From: Actinomadura rupiterrae
GTDB taxonomy: Bacteria > Actinomycetota > Actinomycetes > Streptosporangiales > Streptosporangiaceae
Length of the DNA: 64,000 nucleotides
Direction: 5' to 3'
NCBI RefSeq assembly: GCF_024172125.1
Contig: NZ_JAMZEA010000006.1
Span: forward strand, 682,001 to 746,000
In this document: in pieces, positions 25,758 to 35,100 of the stretch
Layout: every line of letters begins with the position of its first letter
Numbering within the stretch: position 1 is the stretch's first letter
Program-made: the position numbers and the translations under genes
The notes under the pieces: model-generated
The model's database searches: none
Seen by the model: only the letters and a program-made list of their open reading frames with translations
Told to the model about the DNA's origin: nothing

Positions 25758-27855
25758 GTTCTTCGCGTAGGCGGGCTGCTCGTTCGCTGTGGACGCGGTC
25801 GTATGCGGCGATCGCCTCCGCGCGGTACGTCGCCCTATCGGCGGGGTCTGCGAAGCGGGAGAGGGCTTCCAGGATTTCGGCCTGCTGGTAGGGACGGTCT
25901 TCGTCCCGCATGATTTCCAGGGCGGCGGTAAGCGCGGCGACGGCTTCGGTGGGACGGCCTGCGTGGCCTTGGGCTTGGCCGAGGGTGAAGAGGGTGCGGC
26001 CCTGGTTGTAGTGGTCGGGCTTGAGGTCGCCCTTGCTGTCGCGGACGTTGACGAAGCGCTGGCCGGCATCCTGGGCGAAGGCTATGGCGGACGTCCAATC
26101 GCCTAGGCCAAGTGAGATGCGTGCTAGGTGGTGCAGGTTGATGGCGACGCCGCGTGGGCGGTTGTGCTGTTCCTCTAGGGAACGTGCTCGTTCCACGTAG
26201 GGGCGCGCTTCGGTGTAGTCGCCGGCGTCCAGGTAGGCGCGGCCCATGAACTCTTCGGCTGTGGCCAGGTTGAGTGGGTCGCCTGTGTCAAGAGCTGCGT
26301 CGCGGGCTCTGGCCAAGACCGAGCGAGCGGCGGCGAACTGACGCGTTTCGTAGTAGGCGCGGCCTAGTTGAGTCGTTAGGCGGAACAGCCAGCGCGGGTC
26401 GTCCAGCGCTTCTGCTGCTTCCAGGCCCCGTTCCAGGACGGGGATGAAGGTTCCATAGGGACGGGATGACAGTTGCAATGCCCACTGGGCTTCGCATAGC
26501 TGCACTGTCAGGTCGTGCCAGCCGCGGTCGAACGACGCATAGGCGGCGGCGCAGAGATTCGGGTGTTCGAGTTGAAGCCAGTTCAGGGCGCGGCGCTTGG
26601 TGCCGAACGGAGATGCCCCGAGCGCGTCGTAGACCGTCCCGAATACAGGGCGGTAGGGGTTCGCCGTGCGGTCGGCAGCGGCCGCGGTCGTCAGGTACCA
26701 CTCGATGGCTCGTCGGACGGCCGCGTCCCGCTCGGCTTCGGAGAGGCGTTCCGACGCGATGGCGTGCGCGTGGCGGCGGATGCGGTCCGGCATGTGGAAG
26801 CGGTCGTTCTCGCTTCGCAGCAGCTGGTGGTCCGTGAGAATCTCCAGGACGTCCAGAGCAGAGTCTTCGTCGGTGCCCAGGAGCGCCGCGGCGGCGGCCG
26901 GGACGAAGGAGACGGGCCCGGCGGTCGTCCCGAAACGGTCGTCAGCGGCGGGATGCAGGCCGAGCATGGCGAAACCGATCTGGGCGTCCTGCGGGAGCGA
27001 CTCGTACGCGCCCTCCCCCAGCGTCACGATCACACTGTTCCCGGCGAGATCGCGCCGCAACCGGCGGACGGCCGCACCGACACCTCGCCTACCGGCCTGC
27101 AGTTGCGCAGCGGCGAGACGCAGGGTTTCGGGGTGTCCTTCACACAGGCGCAGGAGGTCCTCTACGGCGTCGGGCTCGGCGTCTATGGGATCGGGGCCCA
27201 CAACGGTACGCAGGAGTTCGCGACCGGCCCAGTCTTCCAATTCGCTAAGGGGCAGGTCTTCGCACCCGTGCGCGCGCAGGAGCGGGACGGGGTCGCGGTC
27301 GGTGATGGCGATGACCATGGATGTATTGGAAGGCGGCAAGAACGGCGCGAGTTGCCCTGGAAGCTCGATCCCGTTCAGTACGAGCAGCACCCGTTTGGCA
27401 GCCGTCGCGCGCAACCAGAGCGGAATCGCGCCTTCGCTAAGGATGGCGTCCTCCGGGACGCCGCTGGCACGGAGAAGTGGCGCGAGCAGGTCGTCCGGTG
27501 AGGGAGCGCCCCGTCCGCCTACGCTCGGCAGGTCCAGGAAGAAGCGTCCGTCGGGAAAGTCGTCGGCGTGGTCGTGCGCCCAGCGCAGGGCCAGCGAGCG
27601 GCGTCCGATGCCCGAAAGCCCGCGCATGAGGACGATCGCCGGAACGCCTGGCTCGCGTGGCCGTTCCCACGTCTCGTCCAGGAACCGCACCTGCGGAACA
27701 CGGTCGACGAAGGGCGCCGGCGCGGCCGGGAGGGTGAACCTCGTAAGCGCACTGTCCAGGCGCGTGCCGTAGTTGTTGACGATGGTGTCCGCGCGGGCGA
27801 CCATCACCACCTTGTCGGCGTTGCCATGGAAAACGTTGTCGGTGGACGCACCCAT
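25750..27855 (-). CDS. NB-ARC/TPR (STAND) protein with degenerate P-loop
   Basis: The 701-residue protein has an N-terminal tag-like segment (STDNVFHGNADKVVMVARAD), an NB-ARC-like ATPase region and about six C-terminal TPR units (QLGRAYYETRQFAAARSVLA, EEFMGRAYLDAGDYTEARPY). The P-loop reads RGLSGIGRRSLAL: the lysine is Arg85 and the following Ser/Thr position is Arg86, so ATP binding may be lost. STAND proteins act as signal switches in regulation or defence. I chose the ATG giving MGASTDN. It overlaps the end of the split gene by 8 bp, tail to tail, and diverges from the AfsR-like regulator. Confidence 0.8.
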   Translation of the reverse strand: MGASTDNVFHGNADKVVMVARADTIVNNYGTRLDSALTRFTLPAAPAPFVDRVPQVRFLDETWERPREPGVPAIVLMRGLSGIGRRSLALRWAHDHADDFPDGRFFLDLPSVGGRGAPSPDDLLAPLLRASGVPEDAILSEGAIPLWLRATAAKRVLLVLNGIELPGQLAPFLPPSNTSMVIAITDRDPVPLLRAHGCEDLPLSELEDWAGRELLRTVVGPDPIDAEPDAVEDLLRLCEGHPETLRLAAAQLQAGRRGVGAAVRRLRRDLAGNSVIVTLGEGAYESLPQDAQIGFAMLGLHPAADDRFGTTAGPVSFVPAAAAALLGTDEDSALDVLEILTDHQLLRSENDRFHMPDRIRRHAHAIASERLSEAERDAAVRRAIEWYLTTAAAADRTANPYRPVFGTVYDALGASPFGTKRRALNWLQLEHPNLCAAAYASFDRGWHDLTVQLCEAQWALQLSSRPYGTFIPVLERGLEAAEALDDPRWLFRLTTQLGRAYYETRQFAAARSVLARARDAALDTGDPLNLATAEEFMGRAYLDAGDYTEARPYVERARSLEEQHNRPRGVAINLHHLARISLGLGDWTSAIAFAQDAGQRFVNVRDSKGDLKPDHYNQGRTLFTLGQAQGHAGRPTEAVAALTAALEIMRDEDRPYQQAEILEALSRFADPADRATYRAEAIAAYDRVHSERAARLREELN

Positions 27856-28001
27856 GAGCCCTCGAAGCCTCCGCCTCTGGCGACCGTCCCCCCGAACCCG
27901 CCCAGTCTGCCAAACCCCGTCACGCGCGCGCATGAGGAACGATCAGCGAATTCGATCTGCGGGCTCGCCAGGGTGGGGGGCTTATACGGGAGGATTGGGG
28001 C

Positions 28002-31000
28002 ATGGAGTTCGGTGTGTTGGGGCCGGTCGAGGTGCGGGTCGGCGAGGAGAGCGTGGCTGTGGGCGGGCCTCGTGTGCGCGCGCTGCTGGGCATGCTGGCG
28101 CTTTCGGCCGGGCGGGTGGTGACCACCGAGCACCTGATCGACGGGCTGTACGGGGATGAGGCGCCGTCCGGGGCGGTCAACGCATTGCAGTCGCAGGTGT
28201 CGCGGCTGCGGCGGGGGCTGGGGGACGCGTCGCTGGTGGAGGGGCATGCGGCGGGGTACCGGCTGAACGTCCCTGAGACGTGGGTGGACGCGTTGCGGTT
28301 CGCCGAGCTAGCTCGGGACGGGCGGCGGGCGTTGGGCGGCGGAGAGGCCGCCTGGGCGGTCGAGCTGCTGGAGGAGGCGCTCGGGCTGTGGCGCGGGCCT
28401 GCTTTGGCGGACGTCCGGGAAGCGCCTTTTGCGGAGGGGCAGGCCGCGCGGCTGGAGGAGGCCCGGGTCGCGGCCGTGGAGGATCTGGCTGAGGCTCAGG
28501 TGGCGGCCGGTATGCCGGGTGCTGCGGTTGAGCGGCTTCGGCTGGTTGTTGAGGCCCATCCGCTACGCGAGCGCGCACGAGGGCTTCTCATGCGCGCGCT
28601 GTACGGGACGGGGCGGCAGGCCGAGGCGCTGGAGGCGTATGAGAACGCGCGGCAGGTTTTGGCGGATGAGCTGGGGACCGACCCGTCCAGCGAGCTTGCC
28701 GACCTGCACGTGGCAATCCTGCGCGGTGACCTAGAGAAACCGGCACCGAAGGCCGAATCGGTGGACTCAGGGAGCAAAGCCGAGGTCGACGGGTCTGTTC
28801 GGACGATTCCGTCGCAGTTGACGAGCTTCGTGGGCCGGGACGACGAGTTGCGGCGCATCGGGGAAATGCTGGCGAACGGGCGGCTTGTAACGCTGCTCGG
28901 TCCGGGTGGGGCGGGCAAGACACGGTTGGCAGTGGAGGCCGCGTCGCGGCAGGAGGGCGAGGTCTGCTTCGTCGAGCTGGCGGCGGCCGGAACGCCGGGG
29001 GAAGTGGCTCCGGCGGTCGTCGGAGCGCTGGGGATGCGGCGGGCCGAGCAGGTCGCTGATCCTGTGGAGCGGCTGGTGGCGGGGCTCGGGGACCGGCGGA
29101 TCCTGCTCGTCCTGGACAACTGCGAGCAGGTCGTGGAAGAGGTCGCGCGGCTCGCGCACAGGTTGCTGACGTCCTGCCCAGGGTTGCGTGTACTGACGAC
29201 CAGCCGCGAGGGGCTCGGCGTGACGGGCGAGGTGTTGTGCCCGATCCCGCCGCTTCCGTTGCCTCCGGAGGACGCGGGCGCGCACGAGGCGGCGGAGTTC
29301 GCGGCGGTGAAACTGTTCGCGGAGCGCGCGGCGGCCGTCCGTCCCGGATTCGTGGTGGACGAGGAGAACGCGGCCGACGTCCGGCGGATCTGCGCGGCGC
29401 TGGACGGCCTGCCGCTCGCGATCGAGCTGGCGGCGGCGCGGCTGCGTTCGCTGCCCGTAGCCGAGGTCGCGGCGCGGCTGGACGACCGGTTCCGCCTGCT
29501 GTCGCGGGGGAACCGCGCCGCCGCGCCCCGGCACCAGACGCTCCGCGCGGTCGTCGGGTGGAGCTGGGACCTGCTGGACGAGGAGGAGCGCGTCCTCGCC
29601 CGGCGGCTGTCGGTGTTCAACGGCGGCTGGACGCGCGAGACGGCCGAGGCCGTCTGCGGGGTTCCGGACGCCGAGGAGCTGCTCGAAGGGCTCGCGGACA
29701 AGTCGCTCGTCCGGACGTCCGACGGCGTCCGGTTCCAGATGCTCCAGACGATCCGCGCGTTCTGCGCCGAGCGGCTGCACGAGGCGGGCGAGGCGTCCGA
29801 AATGCAGGTCGCGCACGTCCGCTACTTCCTCGACCTGGCCGAGCGCGCCGACGTCGAGCTGCGCGGGCACCGCCAGCTGGAGTGGCTGGCGCGGCTGACC
29901 GACGAGCACGCCAACCTGCACACGGCCCTGCGGCTCGCGGTCCGGAGCGACAGGCGGAGCGCGATGCAGCTGGTCGCGGCGCTGTCCTGGTACTGGTGGC
30001 TGCGCGGGCGGGTCGACGCCGCGCCGCTCATCCGCGAGCTGCTGGACCTGGTCGGCGAGGACGTTCCCGCCGACCTGGACGAGGAGTACGTCCTGTGCGT
30101 CACCAACGCGGTGACGGCAGGGGCGTCCGGCCCTCGCGCGACGGCGTGGCTCGAACGGGCGTCCGCGCTGGTGGACGGCATCGACCACCGGCTGCGGCGG
30201 CCGTCGATGATGGTGGTCTGGGCGCTCACCGCAGGACCGGATCCGAACGATATGCCCGACTACGCGGTCTGGGTCGGCGACGATCCGTGGACGCAGGCGC
30301 TGATCAAGATGAGCGACGGCTACATGCTGCAGTTCCGCGGCAGGCTGGCCGAGGCGGAGGCCTCCTGCGCCGCCGCCGTCGAGGGCTTCCGCGCGCTCGG
30401 CGACCGCTGGGGCGTCGCGAACTCCCTCGACCCGCAGGCGTACATCGCCGACCGGCTCGGCGACCGCGAACGCGCGCTGACGCTACTGAACGAGGCGCTG
30501 ACCCTTACGCGCGAACTCGGCGCCTTGGAAGACACGGCCGATCTGCTGTCCCGGCGTGGGGAGGTCCACATTCGCAGTGGTGACTTCGTGTCCGCGCGCG
30601 CGGATTTGGAGGCGGCGAAGGAGTTGAGCCTCCGTGCGGGCACTCCGGACAAGACGGCGGCCGTCTACCACGGTCTCGGGCAGATCGCTCGGCTCAGCGG
30701 CGATATCGCTGAGGCGCGGCGACTTTTCGAGACGTCGCTGTATGGATTCGTGTCCGAGCGCTTCCTAGCTATAGCCACGCGGGCCGCCGCAGTGGTCGGC
30801 CTTGGCTGGATCGCCGAGGCGGAAGGCGACCTCGTGCGCGCGCGTGAACTGCATCGCCAGGGGCTGACGCTGGCCTTCGACCATCCCATCTTCATGCACA
30901 GGGCTGAGGCTGCTCTCGGCTTGGCGGGCGTTGCACTGGGTGAGGGCAACGCCGAGCAGGCGGCGCTTCTCATAGGCGCCGCTACTGCGCTGGCCGGCGT

Positions 31001-31142
31001 CCTGCCTTCACGCGATCCCGACCTGGTGCGGATCGAATCGGGCGTCCGCGCGGCGATCGGCGACTCCGCCTACGAGAAGCACTACGAGCGAGGCGCAGCC
31101 CTCTCCCCCGACGCCGCCAAGGCCACCGCGCTCGCCGACTAG
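28002..31142 (+). CDS. AfsR/SARP-type transcriptional regulator with BTAD, NB-ARC and TPR domains
   Basis: The 1046-residue protein begins with an OmpR-like winged helix (VRALLGMLALSAGRVVTTEH, NALQSQVSRLRRGLG), then a BTAD domain to about residue 250, an ATPase with Walker A LLGPGGAGKTRL near 301 and Walker B ILLVLDNCEQV, and C-terminal TPRs. AfsR-like proteins activate secondary-metabolite or developmental genes. The start has GGGAGG upstream. A 21-bp tandem array begins shortly after its stop. No biosynthetic cluster is directly adjacent; target genes are unknown. Confidence 0.9.
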   Translation: MEFGVLGPVEVRVGEESVAVGGPRVRALLGMLALSAGRVVTTEHLIDGLYGDEAPSGAVNALQSQVSRLRRGLGDASLVEGHAAGYRLNVPETWVDALRFAELARDGRRALGGGEAAWAVELLEEALGLWRGPALADVREAPFAEGQAARLEEARVAAVEDLAEAQVAAGMPGAAVERLRLVVEAHPLRERARGLLMRALYGTGRQAEALEAYENARQVLADELGTDPSSELADLHVAILRGDLEKPAPKAESVDSGSKAEVDGSVRTIPSQLTSFVGRDDELRRIGEMLANGRLVTLLGPGGAGKTRLAVEAASRQEGEVCFVELAAAGTPGEVAPAVVGALGMRRAEQVADPVERLVAGLGDRRILLVLDNCEQVVEEVARLAHRLLTSCPGLRVLTTSREGLGVTGEVLCPIPPLPLPPEDAGAHEAAEFAAVKLFAERAAAVRPGFVVDEENAADVRRICAALDGLPLAIELAAARLRSLPVAEVAARLDDRFRLLSRGNRAAAPRHQTLRAVVGWSWDLLDEEERVLARRLSVFNGGWTRETAEAVCGVPDAEELLEGLADKSLVRTSDGVRFQMLQTIRAFCAERLHEAGEASEMQVAHVRYFLDLAERADVELRGHRQLEWLARLTDEHANLHTALRLAVRSDRRSAMQLVAALSWYWWLRGRVDAAPLIRELLDLVGEDVPADLDEEYVLCVTNAVTAGASGPRATAWLERASALVDGIDHRLRRPSMMVVWALTAGPDPNDMPDYAVWVGDDPWTQALIKMSDGYMLQFRGRLAEAEASCAAAVEGFRALGDRWGVANSLDPQAYIADRLGDRERALTLLNEALTLTRELGALEDTADLLSRRGEVHIRSGDFVSARADLEAAKELSLRAGTPDKTAAVYHGLGQIARLSGDIAEARRLFETSLYGFVSERFLAIATRAAAVVGLGWIAEAEGDLVRARELHRQGLTLAFDHPIFMHRAEAALGLAGVALGEGNAEQAALLIGAATALAGVLPSRDPDLVRIESGVRAAIGDSAYEKHYERGAALSPDAAKATALAD

Positions 31143-31179
31143 CCCGGACACGCCTCTCCAGCGCCCGTCCTCGCGCGCG

Positions 31180-31326
31180 CCTGGCGTTCTCGTCCACGTG
31201 TCCGGCGTTCTCGTCCACGTACCCGACTTCCTCGTCCACGCGCCTGGCGTACTCGTCCACGCGCCTGGCGTACTCGTCCACGCGCCTGGCGTACTCGTGC
31301 GCGCGCCTGGCGTCCTCGTGTGCGCC
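31180..31326. repeat. tandem array, seven 21-bp units
   Basis: Units of the form CCTGGCGTACTCGTCCACGCG repeat seven times; units 4 and 5 are identical, others differ at one to six positions. The array begins 38 bp after the AfsR-like stop. Open frames across it are artefacts of the 21-bp period. Confidence 0.9.
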
Positions 31327-31400
31327 TCGTGTGCGTGCGCACCGGGGGTGGTGCGTGGTTGGTGCGTGGGCGGTGCGCGGGGTGGCCGAGAGTCCGGGGC

Positions 31401-32948
31401 ATGGAAATCACCAACGCCCGCAAGTGGGGCACCTTCGCGGTATGCGCCCTGGTGGCGATCGTGCCGAACATCGACCTGACGGCGCTGAACCAGGCCGTCC
31501 CCAAGCTGTCGGCGGATCTGCGGCCGTCGGCGACGCAGATCCTGTGGATCGCGGACGCGTACGGGTTCGTGCTGGCCGGGCTGCTGATCACGATGGGTGT
31601 GATCGGGGACCGGATCGGGCACAAGCGGCTGCTGATGATCGGCGTCTCGGTGTTCGCGGTGGCGTCGGCCGCGACCGCGTACGCGCCGTCCGCGGAGTGG
31701 CTGATCGCGGCGCGGGCCGTGCTGGGCGCGGCCGGGGCGACGCTCATGCCGTCCGGGCTGTCGCTGGTGCGGCGGGTGTTCACCGAACCCAAGGAGCGGA
31801 CGATGGCGGTCGGCCTGTTCATGGGGGTCGGCGGCCTGGCGGTCGGGCTCGGGCCGGTGATCGGCGGCGCGCTGCTGGACGACTTCTGGTGGGGCTCGGT
31901 GTTCCTGATCAACGTGCCGGTGATGCTGGTCGCGCTGGTCGCGGGGCTGCTGGTGCTGCCGGAGTCGCGGAACCCGAACCCGGGGCGGCTGGACGTGGTG
32001 AGCGTGCCGCTGTCGGTGGCCGGCGTCCTCGGCGTGGTCTACGCGATCAAGGAGGCGGCGGCGCACGGGGTCGCGCACGCCCGGATCGGCATCGCGGCAG
32101 GTGTCGGACTCGTCGCTCTGGTCTGGTTCGTCCGGCGCCAGCTGAAGGTCGGGCACCCGCTGATCGACATGCGGCTGTTCCGCCGCGCGGCGTTCGCCGG
32201 CTCGGTCGTGACGAACCTGTTCGCGATGTTCGCCCTGGTCGCGCAGTCGCTGATCTTCTCGATCTTCTTCCAGATGGTGTACGGCTGGTCCCCGCTGCGG
32301 TCCGGATTGGCCGGGCTGCCCGGCGCGGTCGCCGCGATGGTCGGCGGCGCGGCGCTCGCCCCGCCGCTGATCAACGCGATCGGACGGGCCCGGACCGTCG
32401 CCGCCGGGCTGGCGCTGTCCACCGCCGCGTTCGCCGCGTTCACGCTGGTGGACGCCGGGACCGCCTACTGGGTGCTGGTCCTGCCGATGGCGATGTCCGG
32501 CGTCGGGATGGGCATGGCGCTGACGGTCACCGGCGACACCGTCCTCGCCTCGGTGCCGAAGGACCGGTCGGGCGCCGCGTCCGCGATCTCCGAGACGGCG
32601 ACCGAGCTGGGCGGAGCGCTCGGCATGGCGATCCTGGGCAGCGTCCTCACCGCGGTCTACCGCGACCGGATCTCCGTCCCGCAGGGGGTCGCCGGTCCGG
32701 CCGGGCACGCCGTCCGGGACTCGCTGCCCGCGGCGCTCCAGGTCGCGTCGCAGCTGCCCGCCCGGCTCGGCGCCCAGGTCACGGACCTGGCCCGGAACGC
32801 CTACGTGGACGGCATGCACGCCGCGCTCCTGTGCAGCGCGGGGTTCGCGGCGCTGGTCGCGGGGGCCGCGCTGGTGACGCTCCGGTCCGTCCCGAAGGTC
32901 ATCGAGGAGGAGGGAGCGGACGAGCCGGAGCTTGAAACCGCCCGCTGA
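31401..32948 (+). CDS. DHA2-family MFS transporter (14 TM, EmrB/QacA type)
   Basis: The 515-residue membrane protein has about 14 hydrophobic helices, motif A-like GDRIGHKRLLMIG between TM2 and TM3, the motif C-like GPVIGGALLDDFWWG, and the DHA2 sequence LINVPVMLVALVAG. It should export drugs or metabolites with proton antiport. The ATG at 31401 lacks a strong ribosome site. It is a single gene, ended by a UUCG-loop terminator. The substrate is unknown. Confidence 0.9.
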   Translation: MEITNARKWGTFAVCALVAIVPNIDLTALNQAVPKLSADLRPSATQILWIADAYGFVLAGLLITMGVIGDRIGHKRLLMIGVSVFAVASAATAYAPSAEWLIAARAVLGAAGATLMPSGLSLVRRVFTEPKERTMAVGLFMGVGGLAVGLGPVIGGALLDDFWWGSVFLINVPVMLVALVAGLLVLPESRNPNPGRLDVVSVPLSVAGVLGVVYAIKEAAAHGVAHARIGIAAGVGLVALVWFVRRQLKVGHPLIDMRLFRRAAFAGSVVTNLFAMFALVAQSLIFSIFFQMVYGWSPLRSGLAGLPGAVAAMVGGAALAPPLINAIGRARTVAAGLALSTAAFAAFTLVDAGTAYWVLVLPMAMSGVGMGMALTVTGDTVLASVPKDRSGAASAISETATELGGALGMAILGSVLTAVYRDRISVPQGVAGPAGHAVRDSLPAALQVASQLPARLGAQVTDLARNAYVDGMHAALLCSAGFAALVAGAALVTLRSVPKVIEEEGADEPELETAR

Positions 32949-32979
32949 CCTGGTCTGCCCCGGATGCCTCCGCCCGTCC

Positions 32980-32997
32980 GGCCCGCTTCGGCGGGCC
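32980..32997 (+). terminator. terminator with UUCG tetraloop
   Basis: GGCCCGC-TTCG-GCGGGCC: a 7-bp stem capped by the extra-stable UUCG loop, 32 bp after the MFS stop. Confidence 0.75.
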
Positions 32998-33014
32998 GTC
33001 GGCGTTCCGGCCGC

Positions 33015-33043
33015 TTGGAAAAGTGATATCACTTTGCTAGATT
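33015..33043 (+). promoter_or_regulatory. promoter with embedded operator for the SPFH-RHH-GPP34 operon
   Basis: TTGGAA (33015-33020) and TAGATT (33038-33043) are 17 bp apart. Between and touching them is the perfect 16-bp palindrome AAAGTGATATCACTTT (33020-33035). A repressor bound there would occlude RNA polymerase. The ribbon-helix-helix protein encoded second in the operon is the natural candidate (inference). Confidence 0.8.
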
Positions 33044-33066
33044 GATGCCATAGCCGAGGAGGAGCC

Positions 33067-33972
33067 ATGGAAGCAGCACAGGTCGAGATGCCCCGCCCGA
33101 AGGTCGCCGAGCGGCCCGCGCGGGACATGAGCGGATGGCCGATGGCGGGGCTCGCCCTGCTGCTGGTCCTGGCGGGCGTCGCCGCGTTCGTCGGGGGCGT
33201 CGCGTCCCACGGCGCGGGCTCGGTCGCCGCGGTCGTCGTCGGAGTGCTCGCCTTCCTCGCGGGGGTCGTCGTCGCGGCGGGCCTCACGGCGGTCGCGCCG
33301 GGCGAGGCGCGGGTGCTCCAGCTGCTCGGCCGGTACAGCGGGACGGTCCGGACGGACGGCCTGCGCTGGGTGAACCCGATCACCGCGCGGCGCCGGGTGT
33401 CCACCCGGATCCGCAACCACGAGACGGGCCAGGCGAAGGTGAACGACCTGGACGGCAACCCGATCGACATCTCGGCGGTCGTCGTCTGGCAGGTCGAGGA
33501 CACCGCGCGCGCCGTCTTCGAGGTGGACGACTTCGTGGAGTTCGTGGCGTTCCAGACCGAAGCGGCCGTCCGGCACATCGCGGGCAGCTTCCCGTACGAC
33601 GCGTCCGACCGGACGTCGCTGCGCGAGAACGCCGACGAGATCACCGGGCAGCTGTCGGCGGAGATCGCGCTGCGCGTGTCGTCCGCCGGAGTGAAGATCG
33701 TCGAGTCCCGGATCACCCGGCTCGCGTACGCGCCGGAGATCGCCCAGGCGATGCTGCGCCGGCAGCAGGCGGGCGCGGTCGTCGCGGCCCGGCAGCGCAT
33801 CGTGGACGGCGCGGTCGGCATGGTCCAGCAGGCGCTGACCAAGCTCGACGAGGAGAACGTGGTGGACCTGGACGAGGAGCGCAAGGCCGCGATGGTCAGC
33901 AACCTGCTGGTGGTGCTCTGCGCCGACCGCGACGCCCAGCCGGTCGTGAACACCGGGTCCCTCTACCAGTAG
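33067..33972 (+). CDS. SPFH/band-7 domain membrane protein
   Basis: A 301-residue stomatin/flotillin-like protein. Two adjacent hydrophobic helices (LALLLVLAGVAAFVGGVASH and AAVVVGVLAFLAGVVVAAG) precede the SPFH domain: VAPGEARVLQLLGRYSGTVR, RNHETGQAKVNDLDGNPIDI, SSAGVKIVESRITRLAYAPE. SPFH proteins form cage-like oligomers that organise membrane microdomains. AGGAGGAG precedes ATG. It is the first gene of a three-gene operon with an RHH protein three bases downstream and GPP34. Confidence 0.9.
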   Translation: MEAAQVEMPRPKVAERPARDMSGWPMAGLALLLVLAGVAAFVGGVASHGAGSVAAVVVGVLAFLAGVVVAAGLTAVAPGEARVLQLLGRYSGTVRTDGLRWVNPITARRRVSTRIRNHETGQAKVNDLDGNPIDISAVVVWQVEDTARAVFEVDDFVEFVAFQTEAAVRHIAGSFPYDASDRTSLRENADEITGQLSAEIALRVSSAGVKIVESRITRLAYAPEIAQAMLRRQQAGAVVAARQRIVDGAVGMVQQALTKLDEENVVDLDEERKAAMVSNLLVVLCADRDAQPVVNTGSLYQ

Positions 33973-33975
33973 CCC

Positions 33976-34344
33976 GTGGCCACCGAACGCAAGAAGGTCC
34001 TGCTGCGCCTCGACCCCGCCGTGCACGACGCGCTGGCGCGGTGGGCGGGTGACGAGCTGCGCAGCACCAACGCCCAGATCGAGTTCCTGCTCCGGCGCGC
34101 TCTCGCGGAAGCGGGCCGGATGCCGAAGGACGCGAGCCGGATGCGCCGCCCGGGCCGTCCGTCCAAGGACACTGGGGACGGCGACGACGGCGACAGCGGC
34201 GCGGACGGCCGTTCCGTTACGGACGGGCGTGACGTTGCGGACGGTCGTGAGGGTGCGACCGAAATGGTAAGCGGCGAGACGGATGGCGGTGGCGGCACCG
34301 CCGAAACGGCCGGGGCCCCCGAGGCGGACCGGCCCGGAGAGTAG
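33976..34344 (+). CDS. ribbon-helix-helix DNA-binding protein with disordered tail
   Basis: The first 55 of 122 residues form an Arc/MetJ-type domain: KKVLLRLDPAVHDALARWAG then RSTNAQIEFLLRRALAEAG. The C-terminal half is Gly/Asp-rich and encoded by near-repeats of GACGG, probably disordered. GTG start only three bases after the SPFH stop. Likely autoregulator of this operon through the AAAGTGATATCACTTT palindrome; it could alternatively be an antitoxin-like protein, but no toxin gene accompanies it. Confidence 0.78.
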   Translation: MATERKKVLLRLDPAVHDALARWAGDELRSTNAQIEFLLRRALAEAGRMPKDASRMRRPGRPSKDTGDGDDGDSGADGRSVTDGRDVADGREGATEMVSGETDGGGGTAETAGAPEADRPGE

Positions 34345-34356
34345 AGGTCGAGTCAC

Positions 34357-34989
34357 ATGGTCGAGATCCCGGAAACCCTGCCCCAGCGAATGTTCCTGCT
34401 GGCCTACGACACGCGGCGGCAGCGCCTGGCGCTGCGCGGCGCGCGGCTCGGGCTCGTCCTGCGGGCCGCCGCGCTCACCGAGCTCTACCTGGACGGACGG
34501 CTCGGCGAGGAGCGCGGGAAGCCCGTCGTCGGGACGGACGGCCCGGACCCGTACGGGCTCATCGCGCAGATCGGCGCCTCGCGACCGCGGCCTTGGCAGC
34601 ACTGGGTGCGCAAGGACGCGCGGAAGATGGTCCGGACCGTCCGGGACGAGCTGGACGAGGGCGGCTGGATCCGGCTGCGTCCGCGCCGCGTCTTGCTGTT
34701 CTTCCCCGCGACGGGGATCGAGGTCCGGGACACGCGCGTGGTGAAGGCGCTGGCGCGCGGGGCGTCCTCGGCGCTGCAGGGGCGTCCGGTCGCGCACGTG
34801 AACAGCCTGGACGCGGCGGCGGTCGCGCTGGCCGCGGCGGGCGAGGTCCGCACGGTGGTGCCGCGGTCCGAAACCCGTCGGCGGCGTGCCCGGATCGCCG
34901 AGCTGACGGCCCGGAGCGGCCCCGCGGCGCCCGGCCTGCGCAAAGCGGTCCGCCAGCAACGCGCCTCCGCAGCCAGCGCCAGCGGCTGA
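34357..34989 (+). CDS. GPP34/GOLPH3-like phosphoprotein
   Basis: The 210-residue protein belongs to the Golgi phosphoprotein 3 (GPP34) family: LPQRMFLLAYDTRRQRLALR, AALTELYLDGRLG, WVRKDARKMVRTVRDELDEG. Eukaryotic members bind phosphatidylinositol-4-phosphate; actinomycetes encode several of unknown role. A small extra C-terminal Arg/Ala/Ser tail is present. It ends an operon with an SPFH scaffold, which suggests a membrane-organising module (inference). It starts 12 bp after the RHH gene. Confidence 0.85.
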   Translation: MVEIPETLPQRMFLLAYDTRRQRLALRGARLGLVLRAAALTELYLDGRLGEERGKPVVGTDGPDPYGLIAQIGASRPRPWQHWVRKDARKMVRTVRDELDEGGWIRLRPRRVLLFFPATGIEVRDTRVVKALARGASSALQGRPVAHVNSLDAAAVALAAAGEVRTVVPRSETRRRRARIAELTARSGPAAPGLRKAVRQQRASAASASG

Positions 34990-35100
34990 CCCCGCTGAGC
35001 TTTCAGGCGTCGGTCCGTCCTCAACGAACCGCAGAACAGCCAGGGCCGAGGTCCGCGGGGATTCGCGCCAGCACGCATTGTCGGGAGCGGCGGCGCGGCC

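Noticed and set aside
31008..33953. 981-residue leftward frame opposite the MFS and SPFH genes
   Set aside because: Arises from third-position GC bias and the 21-bp array; no domain, and two well-supported genes lie opposite.
33976..34344. Toxin-antitoxin pair suggested by the ribbon-helix-helix protein
   Set aside because: Neighbours are SPFH and GPP34 proteins; neither resembles a toxin.
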